From assembly GCA_902492825.1 (NCBI GenBank), contig CABUMZ010000017.1, positions 1 through 20,344 of the forward strand: a DNA stretch of 20,344 bases, read 5' to 3'. Shown one piece after another: positions 14,196 to 20,344 of the stretch. The position numbers and the translations under genes are program-made. Position 1 is the first letter of the stretch. Every line of letters begins with the position of its first letter. A model generated the notes under the pieces. That model saw nothing but the letters and a program-made list of their open reading frames with translations. It had not been told where the DNA came from and ran no database searches. Source of the DNA: an uncultured Collinsella sp. Its GTDB lineage: Bacteria; Actinomycetota; Coriobacteriia; Coriobacteriales; Coriobacteriaceae.

Positions 14196-15215
14196 TTACT
14201 TGGTGGCCTTCATGGGCGGCATGGGCTTCCAGTTGGGATCCTTAACGATCTTGCGGGCGTCCTTCATGCCACGGCGCAGCGCCGGAATGCCGGTCTTAAA
14301 GCACTTGTCGACCGCGGCCAGGCGAATGAACTCCTTGCAGAAGGTCGCGGCGTTGCCCAGACGGAACAGCACGGGGTGATAGTCGCCGTAAATCTGCATG
14401 TAGCGGGCCAGATAACCGCGGTTGCGCATGATGTAGTAGCGGTTGGTGTCGCTCGTAGAGTTGAGCTGGCGCTTGCCGGCGATATCCCAGTTAGAGACGG
14501 CGCGGGCGCGCTTGAGCACCAGGTCGGCCACAACGGCGGCGGGGAAGTGCTGGCTGGCCACGTAACCATAGCAGGCATCGTCGCCGTAGATGAAGAATCG
14601 CGCATCCGGCAGGCCGATCTTGTCGACCACGCGGCGCGAGAACATGCCGCCCTCAAAGCATAGCTGGTTCATGGCGCGGTAGCCCTCGGGTCCCAAGTCC
14701 CACTTGGCGACAGGGTTGGGAATGCCGAGCGAAAGGATGAGTTGGTACTGCCAAAAGAAGGCGCCGCCGTCAAAGTCCAGGCGCGAACCCTGGATGACAT
14801 CGTAGCGGTCGGTCCACTTGGCAAGACGCTCGATGCCTTCGGGGATGACGAGCACGTCGTCGTCCATCACCCAGAACCACTGGGCGCCCAGGTCGTAGGC
14901 GCATTTAGTGCCAGCGGAGAAGCCGCCCGCACCACCGCCGTTTTCGAGCTGCGGGGCGTAGATCACGCGGTCGGTGCCGCCCTGCGCGTCGGACTGCTCG
15001 GTGTCGATGCCCCACAGGTTGGCCAGGCGCTCGTTAAATGCGGCGCACATGGCCTCGGTCTCGCGTGAATTCTCGTTATCGACAATCACGATGCGCCAGG
15101 GCGCGGCCGTGAGCTCGGTCATGGAGTCGAACAAATTGGCCAGGAGTTCCTGGCGTTTGTACGTAACGACGACGATGGCGAGCTTATCGATGGGGGCGGG
15201 AAGGGTTGAAGGCAT
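14196..15215 (-). CDS. family 2 glycosyltransferase (GlfT-like)
   Basis: A 339-residue GT-A enzyme starting MPSTLPAPIDKLAIVVVTYKR. Motifs are IVIVDN (42-47), ENGGGAGGFSAGTK (91-104), the metal-binding WVMDDD (D118-D120), FEGGMFSRRVVDKIGLPD and FFIYGDDACYGY. The NGGGAGGF loop and the IGLPDxRFFIYxDD block are typical of galactofuranosyl- and rhamnosyl-transferase-like GT2 enzymes that build surface polysaccharides. The exact sugar cannot be told from sequence. The ATG at 15215 is preceded by AAAGGA about 11 bases upstream; a GTG at 15257 lacks a ribosome site. It has its own leader (15216-15385), separating it from the acyltransferase gene upstream. No membrane segment is seen, so it probably works on the inner membrane face. 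Confidence 0.88.
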   Translation of the reverse strand: MPSTLPAPIDKLAIVVVTYKRQELLANLFDSMTELTAAPWRIVIVDNENSRETEAMCAAFNERLANLWGIDTEQSDAQGGTDRVIYAPQLENGGGAGGFSAGTKCAYDLGAQWFWVMDDDVLVIPEGIERLAKWTDRYDVIQGSRLDFDGGAFFWQYQLILSLGIPNPVAKWDLGPEGYRAMNQLCFEGGMFSRRVVDKIGLPDARFFIYGDDACYGYVASQHFPAAVVADLVLKRARAVSNWDIAGKRQLNSTSDTNRYYIMRNRGYLARYMQIYGDYHPVLFRLGNAATFCKEFIRLAAVDKCFKTGIPALRRGMKDARKIVKDPNWKPMPPMKATK

Positions 15216-15290
15216 GGGGCAATATATCCTTTCACGTGCGGCGGGCGAGCGCTGCACGGAAGCTATCGAATACGTCCTTGGGACTGTCCT

Positions 15291-15321
15291 ATTGTAAAGG
15301 CTCGGCGCACCTTAGCGGCAA
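15291..15321 (-). promoter_or_regulatory. candidate promoter of the GlfT-like glycosyltransferase gene
   Basis: Minus strand: TTGCCG (15321-15316), 19 bp, then TACAAT (15296-15291), about 75 bp before the ATG. The -10 is good and the spacing is long. Confidence 0.35.
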
Positions 15322-15385
15322 GCTTTGAATAAAACGCAGGAACCTGCCATGGCTGTAGCGGCTTTAGGGTCTGACGGCAGCGTGT

Positions 15386-16516
15386 CTATTGCCGCTTGGG
15401 CTTGCGAGCGATAGGGCTTCTAGCTGCGTCGATGGTGAGAAGCGTCAGGGCAAAGACGATGCTAATGACGGTACCCGTGACGATACAAATAACTGCCGGG
15501 CTGTTTTGGCTGACCAGTATGTTTGCGAGCAACGTATTGAAGACGGGACGCCACAGGCTATTGGTGAGCGACTGCATCACATAGAAACCGAGTGTGGCGG
15601 TCGATAAGGTGACGATGGCACCTGCAGTCCGCGAATTGCCTGAGGCACTGCGTCGGGTGGCCGCAAAGAGCAGGGAGGCGGCAGCGAGGGCAAATGAGAT
15701 CGGCGAGGTCGATTTGTAGGAGAAGATTGTCATCGCTGTGAGGTTGTCGGTGAAGGAGAGTGCTCCTTCTAGGATGATGGTGAGCACCAAAACCGTTACG
15801 AGCGAGCGCATGCCCAAGGCGCCCACCCTGTCCGAATCCATGACATCGGTAACGTCGCGGAGCAGTCCGCCGATCAAAAACGCGACTACGTACGTGGTAG
15901 CGCTCATGAGCTTTTGGAGCCAAGAAAACTCGCCGGCGCTTGTCACACTCATAGCGGCTAAATACCCGTTAACAACAAATGCGAGGATGCCAACGGCGAT
16001 GACCGTCGTCTTGTAGGTTTTCTGGGGGAGTCGACTCTTAGCCAGTCCAAACCATGGCGCCATGAAGACCGTGGCGGCATAGACCCAGATAAACTCAAGG
16101 CCTAACGTGTACCAGTAGTGCGTATTGAGGGTAACATCGGGAATGGGTGAGACGACCGTGGACCACGCGAGCGCCACGAGGCAATAAAACGCAGTGGGCA
16201 TAATGACCTTGCCAAGGCGCTGCGCCGTCCGTTGCATTTGCGACTTCCACGTTGCTCCACCGTCCCAAGCACGCGCGGCTGAAGCGATGAGAAAATAGCC
16301 CGAGATCATAAAGAAGACCTCGTTGGCCCAGCAGCCAAGCAAGTTAATGAACCCCAGCAGTCCCGAATAGGGGAAGGCGGCGAGCGGTGCATATTCCGGC
16401 ACGCTGATGCAGACGGCCTGGAAGGTCCACTGAAACGTGTGGAATACCGCGATGCCAGCGACCGCTACCAAGCGCAGCGCTTCGATGGAGGTGTTTCTGC
16501 TTGTTTTGCTGCCCAT
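15386..16516 (-). CDS. membrane acyltransferase, acyltransferase-3 family
   Basis: A 376-residue integral membrane protein starting MGSKTSRNTSIEALRLVAVAGIAVFH. The opening R-x6-G-x3-FH pattern, about ten hydrophobic segments and the block NEVFFMISGYFLIASAARAW are typical of the OafA/NolL-like acyltransferase-3 family, which O-acylates (often O-acetylates) surface glycans. The conserved His (FH, near residue 27) and Arg are present. I chose the ATG at 16516, four bp after the stop of the upstream glycosyltransferase; an earlier frame start at 16552 would overlap that gene by 32 bp. The tight spacing indicates a shared transcript and a role in decorating the same polysaccharide. The acceptor is unknown. 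Confidence 0.87.
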   Translation of the reverse strand: MGSKTSRNTSIEALRLVAVAGIAVFHTFQWTFQAVCISVPEYAPLAAFPYSGLLGFINLLGCWANEVFFMISGYFLIASAARAWDGGATWKSQMQRTAQRLGKVIMPTAFYCLVALAWSTVVSPIPDVTLNTHYWYTLGLEFIWVYAATVFMAPWFGLAKSRLPQKTYKTTVIAVGILAFVVNGYLAAMSVTSAGEFSWLQKLMSATTYVVAFLIGGLLRDVTDVMDSDRVGALGMRSLVTVLVLTIILEGALSFTDNLTAMTIFSYKSTSPISFALAAASLLFAATRRSASGNSRTAGAIVTLSTATLGFYVMQSLTNSLWRPVFNTLLANILVSQNSPAVICIVTGTVISIVFALTLLTIDAARSPIARKPKRQ

Positions 16517-16520
16517 CAGA

Positions 16521-17621
16521 CTATTTTCCAGCGCGTGCGTTGTATGAACCAAAGTGCGATGTGATCATTTTTAGAGTTTGCTTGGGCCCCTTGTTCCATA
16601 CGTTATACAGGCCCTCGCCCACGAGGTCCTTGGCGTATGCGCAGTAGCTGATTTTAGGGTTGGCGATGCCCATATACTCGGCATAGAGCTTTTTGGCCGC
16701 AGGGGTAATGCGAGGATTGGCAAATACCAGCTCTTGCGGCATGCGTTCGAACATCCTGTGGATCGCCCGCTCGATTTCGGGGTGGCCATCAATTCCGGTG
16801 TGCTCAATCATGATGCCCATATAGGTGAAGCCGCGTGTGATTTGCGGTGTCCAGACGGCGGAGTCGGTGACGTTGAGCCGCTCAAGAATATCGACCATGT
16901 CGTTCCAGCGATTAAACGGCATCAAGGGGTCACGCTTTGCCAGGGCGGCTGCCTTTTCGGGTGTTTCCTCGCGGTAGCAGTAATACGGCTTGGGCCAGTA
17001 AGCGATGGCCTTTGCCTGGCAGAGCGTTTCGACGAGGAACGGATTATCGGCCCAGCCCGCACCGGGGATTTCCTTAAACCAGATATTGTTTTGAATCAGG
17101 AAGTCGCGACGATAGATTGCCGACCAAATGGACGGATGGTGGGCCAGCAGGTGTGGAGCGTCGTGAATGGTGAACGGTTGCCGAGGCGGTTCAATGCGAC
17201 CGCGATATGCGCAATGTAGCTTGACCTCTTGGGGGGTATCGGGGTTGCGAATGATCCAATACGGGGTCTCGATAATATCGAGCTTGTTCGGATCGCCAAA
17301 TTCGCGCTTGGCAAAGGCAAGCATGTCGGAGTACATTCCGGGCTCGATCCAGTCATCGGGCTCGAGGATGGCAATCCAGTCGCCCTTTGCCTCGCGAATG
17401 CCCAGATTGCAGGTTGCGCCGTAACCCTGGTTTGCCTTATCGATCACTCGAACGCGCGAGTCGCGCGCAGCGAAATCTTGCATAATGGCGAGCGAGTTGT
17501 CGGTGGATCCGTCGTTGATTGCGAGGATTTCCAGTTCGATATTCTTTTCGTTTAATAGGCTGCCTATAGCCTGAGAAAGATACGGCTCGGCATTGTAAGT
17601 AGGCACGATTACGGTCAGCAT
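16521..17621 (-). CDS. family 2 glycosyltransferase
   Basis: A 366-residue enzyme with a GT-A domain: MLTVIVPTYNAEPYLSQAI at the very N terminus, LAINDGSTDNS (33-43), NQGYGATCNLGI (64-75) and the metal-binding ILEPDDW (D89-D90). The second half (HHPSIWSAIYRRDFL, PGAGWADNPFL, YYCYREETP) carries the acceptor-side region usual in capsule and teichoic-type GT2 enzymes. AGAGAAAG lies about 8 bases upstream of the ATG. It is first in an operon with the acyltransferase and is divergent from the rmlB-like gene. The donor and acceptor sugars cannot be deduced. No membrane helix is apparent. Confidence 0.88.
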   Translation of the reverse strand: MLTVIVPTYNAEPYLSQAIGSLLNEKNIELEILAINDGSTDNSLAIMQDFAARDSRVRVIDKANQGYGATCNLGIREAKGDWIAILEPDDWIEPGMYSDMLAFAKREFGDPNKLDIIETPYWIIRNPDTPQEVKLHCAYRGRIEPPRQPFTIHDAPHLLAHHPSIWSAIYRRDFLIQNNIWFKEIPGAGWADNPFLVETLCQAKAIAYWPKPYYCYREETPEKAAALAKRDPLMPFNRWNDMVDILERLNVTDSAVWTPQITRGFTYMGIMIEHTGIDGHPEIERAIHRMFERMPQELVFANPRITPAAKKLYAEYMGIANPKISYCAYAKDLVGEGLYNVWNKGPKQTLKMITSHFGSYNARAGK

Positions 17622-17651
17622 TCAAACACTTTCTCTAGGCGATTTGGAAGA

Positions 17652-17657
17652 ATTATA
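17652..17657 (-). promoter_or_regulatory. candidate -10 box of the glycosyltransferase-acyltransferase operon
   Basis: A consensus TATAAT on the minus strand, 30 bp upstream of the ATG. The -35 position is not convincing (AAACCG at 17 bp). The -35 zone falls inside the first palindrome at 17671-17687. Confidence 0.45.
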
Positions 17658-17670
17658 CCTAATTGCCTTA

Positions 17671-17716
17671 GCAACGGTTTTAGTTGCGTTTGGGTGGAGG
17701 CAACGGTAAGGGTTGC
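17671..17716. promoter_or_regulatory. tandem 17-bp palindromes GCAAC-N7-GTTGC
   Basis: Two inverted repeats of identical geometry, 17671-17687 (GCAACGGTTTTAGTTGC) and 17700-17716 (GCAACGGTAAGGGTTGC), have centres 29 bp apart. They lie between the divergent glycosyltransferase and rmlB-like genes. The first overlaps the -35 zone for the minus operon, and the second ends in a possible plus-strand -35 (TTGCTT, then 17 bp, then TTATGG). They look like a paired operator for a dimeric regulator not encoded in this window. Confidence 0.5.
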
Positions 17717-17779
17717 TTCACTCTCTTCGAGCAGATTATGGGAAAATGGTACAAGCCAGAGCTAAATGGGGGGATGCGC

Positions 17780-18736
17780 ATGGAGCGAAAATACGGCAAT
17801 ATCTTGGTTACGGGTGGTTGTGGTTTTTGCGGTTCGGCGTTTGTCCGCTATGTCGTGAGCAACGTTCCGAATGTACGCGTCACCGTCTTGGATAAGCTGA
17901 CCTATGCTGCTGATCCTAACAGCATTGCTGGGCTTCCGGAGGACAGGGTTGAGCTCGTTGTTGGTGACATTTGCGATTCGGATCTGCTTGATCGAGTGGT
18001 TCCCGGGCACGAAGCAATTATTCACTATGCCGCGGAGTCTCATAATGACAATTCGATTGTCGATCCTGGCCCGTTTATAAAAACGAATGTCGAGGGCACA
18101 TATCAGCTCCTGGAGGCTGCACGTAGACACCATGTCAGGTTTCATCATATTTCGACCGATGAGGTGTTTGGGGATTTGGCGCTTGGTGACCCGCGCAAAT
18201 TTACCGAGGAGTCTCCTTATCGACCGAGTAGCCCCTATTCAAGCTCCAAGGCGGCATCTGACATGCTTGTGAGAGCTTGGATTCGCACCTATGGTCTGCA
18301 GGCAACAATTTCTAATTGCTGTAATAACTATGGTCCATATCAGCACCCCGAGAAGTTCATTCCGCATTCGATTGCATGCGTCCGGTGCGGGGAGCGTCCT
18401 AAATTGTACGGGGACGGTCTGAACGTACGCGATTGGATTCATGTTGATGACCACGCTCGTGCTGTTTGGCTCATTTTGACCAAAGGGAAGATCGGGGAGA
18501 CCTATCTTGTCGGAGCCAATTGCGAGCGCAGCAATCTCGAAGTTCTCAAGCTCATTCTTAAAGCAATGGGCAAAGACGAAGACTTTATTGACTGGGTTAA
18601 GGACCGTCCCGGCCATGATCGACGGTACGCCATAGACGCTGGCAAGCTCCGCCGCGAGCTTGGTTGGGCGCCGATCCATGGTGACCTTGCAGCAGAGATT
18701 TCGCGATTGTGCCATAGCAACATGCTTTTAACCTGA
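17780..18736 (+). CDS. rmlB: dTDP-glucose 4,6-dehydratase (RmlB-like), C-terminally truncated
   Basis: A 318-residue extended short-chain dehydrogenase that converts dTDP-glucose to dTDP-4-keto-6-deoxyglucose, the route to rhamnose and other deoxysugars. It has the NAD site TGGCGFCG (11-18), HYAAESHNDNS, catalytic ISTDEVFGDL (T126, D127, E128), YSSSK (Y153, K157), NNYGPYQHPEKFIP and NVRDWIHVDDH. After YAIDAGKLRRELGW the usual tail (a D-F-x-x-G-L-x-x-T-I-x-W-Y type helix and about 25-30 more residues) is missing and replaced by GDLAAEISRLCHSN. The active site is complete, but stability is doubtful. The start ATG has GGGGGG six bases upstream. No rmlA, rmlC or rmlD is visible beside it, and its base composition is more AT-rich than the suf genes. 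Confidence 0.83.
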   Translation: MERKYGNILVTGGCGFCGSAFVRYVVSNVPNVRVTVLDKLTYAADPNSIAGLPEDRVELVVGDICDSDLLDRVVPGHEAIIHYAAESHNDNSIVDPGPFIKTNVEGTYQLLEAARRHHVRFHHISTDEVFGDLALGDPRKFTEESPYRPSSPYSSSKAASDMLVRAWIRTYGLQATISNCCNNYGPYQHPEKFIPHSIACVRCGERPKLYGDGLNVRDWIHVDDHARAVWLILTKGKIGETYLVGANCERSNLEVLKLILKAMGKDEDFIDWVKDRPGHDRRYAIDAGKLRRELGWAPIHGDLAAEISRLCHSNMLLT

Positions 18737-18833
18737 TTGGCCTTTTGGGGTTAAGCCGCTGCTCACGAATCTATCGTCGATGGGGCGCGCTTCTTGGCAT
18801 AGAGTGTAAGCAACCGTATGAAAGGGGGCAGAC

Positions 18834-20344
18834 ATGGGTAATCGAAAAGCTATGTTTGCTTCGGTGTTTATCGTGCTTCTGTTGGGAATTTGTCTCGTTC
18901 CCGCATTTGCTGAAGACAACGTGGCTACCGGTCAAGATACAAATGCCTCCATGGCTGCAGACCAGTTGAACGAGTCCGAGCTCGTTACCAACGAAGCTAT
19001 GTCCGTGGACAGCACGTCCGATTCGAATGCGTCGGGTTCGACTGATGCTGTGAAACCGGAAAAGCCCAAGTCTGTCTATGATCTTGCTTCCGAGTACGTC
19101 GATGACCTTGCGGATGGGTTGTACACTTTTGGCTCTTCGGTTAACAGCAATTTTGTACTGGATGTTCCTGGCGGTACGGCGTCTGCTGGTAGAAAGCTGC
19201 AGCTGTACAGTGGAAACAAGACGAATGCTCAGGTCTGGCGAGTGTCTCACGATCAGAATGGCTTTGTTCTCATTACTTCTGTTAAGGGTTGCACGCTTGA
19301 TGTCCCCGGCGGCAGCGCGAGCAATAGAAATCCCGTTCAGCTTTGGTCCGATAACGGCACCCTTGCGCAGCGTTGGATTGCAATTAAAGAGGCCGATGGC
19401 AGCTACACCTTTATTTCGGCGCTCAACCAGTCGTTTGCCATTGACGTGGCGGGTGGAGTTGCCGCAAATGGCTCTGCTGTGCAGTTGTATGAGGCAAATG
19501 GTACGGCAGCTCAGCGATGGGTGCTAACGCCTGCCAAAACTGAGCAGCAGCAGCTCGATGATCGGGCGGCGGCACATCTCGCTGACCTTCCCGATGGAAC
19601 ATATGCTACGTTGGCCTCGAATGATTCGTTTGCGCTGATTGCAAACGGCAGATCACTGTCCTTTGACAAGTTCGGATATTCAGGTGTTCAAACGTTCGAT
19701 GTCTCAACTACGTCGGACGCGTATCGCACCATTGCGATTCATGGTACTGGGGCGGTTCTGGATGCGCCGGGCGGCAATGATGCCAACGGCACGAAGCTGC
19801 AGACCTATGCCGCCAATGGAACCAAGGCCCAAAAGTGGATCATCGAGAAAGACGGCGAGCGCTATCGGATTGTGTCGGGCTTGAACGGACAAAAAGTCGC
19901 CGACGTCCCCGGTGGCTCTATGGCATCTGGTGCTGGACTTCAACTGTATAGCGCAAATGGAACGGCTGCCCAATCCTTCTACTTTGTGGATCCGATGGCT
20001 GTACGTTCCGAGCTCGATAAGCTCGCTTCCGATAACCGAGAAGTTGTCAAAGACGGGGACTATGCGATAACTGCCGGTCCGGATTTGTCTCGAATGGTTC
20101 TCGATGTTGTCGGCGGCTCTGCTTCTAGCGGTGCAAACGTGCAGATCTATCAATCGAATACGACCGCCGCTCAGCGTTGGCATGTTTCGCATGACGATGA
20201 CGGCTATCTCACGATAACGAATGTAAAGTCTGGCAAAGTACTTGATGTTTCTGCGGGTTCAACTTCTCTTGGAACGAACGTCCAACAGTACGCGGTTTGT
20301 GGCGATGCGAACTATGCACAAAAGTGGATTGCGGTACCGAATGG
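18834..20344 (+). CDS. secreted ricin-B-lectin-repeat protein (partial, 3' end off the right edge)
   Basis: 503 codons are visible and the frame is open at the window end. AAAGGGGG lies about 7 bases before the ATG. Residues 1-27 are a signal peptide (MGNRKAMFASVF to VPAFA), followed by an acidic Ser/Asn-rich linker to about 78. The rest is ricin-B-type lectin repeats, each about 45 residues with an LDVPGGSAS-like start, a QLY strand and a closing AQxW: AQVW, AQRW, AQRW, AQKW, AQSF (Trp replaced), AQRW, AQKW. They fall into two or more groups joined by spacers starting SVYDLASEYVDDLADGLY, DDRAAAHLADLPDGTY and RSELDKLASDN. Ricin-B folds bind carbohydrates, so glycan binding at the cell surface or outside is inferred. 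Any catalytic or anchor domain would lie beyond the edge. It starts 97 bp after the rmlB-like gene. Confidence 0.87.
   Translation, partial: MGNRKAMFASVFIVLLLGICLVPAFAEDNVATGQDTNASMAADQLNESELVTNEAMSVDSTSDSNASGSTDAVKPEKPKSVYDLASEYVDDLADGLYTFGSSVNSNFVLDVPGGTASAGRKLQLYSGNKTNAQVWRVSHDQNGFVLITSVKGCTLDVPGGSASNRNPVQLWSDNGTLAQRWIAIKEADGSYTFISALNQSFAIDVAGGVAANGSAVQLYEANGTAAQRWVLTPAKTEQQQLDDRAAAHLADLPDGTYATLASNDSFALIANGRSLSFDKFGYSGVQTFDVSTTSDAYRTIAIHGTGAVLDAPGGNDANGTKLQTYAANGTKAQKWIIEKDGERYRIVSGLNGQKVADVPGGSMASGAGLQLYSANGTAAQSFYFVDPMAVRSELDKLASDNREVVKDGDYAITAGPDLSRMVLDVVGGSASSGANVQIYQSNTTAAQRWHVSHDDDGYLTITNVKSGKVLDVSAGSTSLGTNVQQYAVCGDANYAQKWIAVPN

Noticed and set aside
15328..15347. GCAGG/CCTGC hairpin followed by GTTTTATT on the minus strand after the acyltransferase gene
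   Set aside because: The stem is only 4-5 bp with almost no loop; too weak to call a terminator.

Overview
The window looks like chromosome from a GC-rich anaerobic actinobacterium of the class Coriobacteriia, most likely Collinsella or a close relative. That is an inference from the high-GC codon use, the sufCBDSU order beside an Rrf2 regulator, an anaerobe-type GGGtGRT/NifU-like gene pair, an (M)PKTG wall anchor and a secreted ricin-B-type lectin. No rRNA, tRNA or CRISPR array was seen.

Left part (1-9531): two iron-sulfur loci. On the minus strand, a NifU-like scaffold gene is followed 18 bp later by a GGGtGRT-family gene that runs off the left edge. A plus-strand RAYT-like (REP-associated Y1 transposase) gene follows, then about 660 bp of non-coding DNA rich in hairpins. 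Next is a minus-strand SUF operon read sufC-sufB-sufD-sufS-sufU, tightly overlapped and ending at a strong terminator. SUF builds Fe-S clusters: SufS takes sulfur from cysteine, SufU accepts it, and SufBCD assembles the cluster. In this sequence sufS has a one-base deletion that fuses its frame to sufU. A divergent Rrf2/IscR-like regulator with three cysteines sits upstream. Between it and sufC lie four perfect copies of TGGGACAA in alternating orientation, spaced 23, 21 and 23 bp, which is a strong operator candidate.

Middle (9540-14171): directly behind the regulator come mntA and hepT, an MNT/HEPN toxin-antitoxin pair. Then comes a secreted, wall-anchored protein with a lysozyme-like N-terminal domain and a long disordered stalk, followed by a clear terminator. 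Next is an AAA-ATPase/PD-(D/E)XK family protein whose Walker B and nuclease motifs are both degenerate.

Right part (14196-20344): a cell-surface polysaccharide region. Minus-strand genes encode a GT2 glycosyltransferase, a membrane acyltransferase and a second GT2 enzyme. Divergent from them is an orphan, C-terminally truncated dTDP-glucose 4,6-dehydratase (rmlB-like). Two tandem 17-bp palindromes lie in the shared intergenic region. The window ends inside a secreted protein made of ricin-B-lectin repeats.

The points most worth following up are the four-half-site operator at the suf/regulator junction, the sufS frameshift, the RAYT and AAA-ATPase proteins with lost catalytic residues, the GTAG-hairpin cluster near the RAYT, and the uncharacterised GGGtGRT/NifU-like pair.
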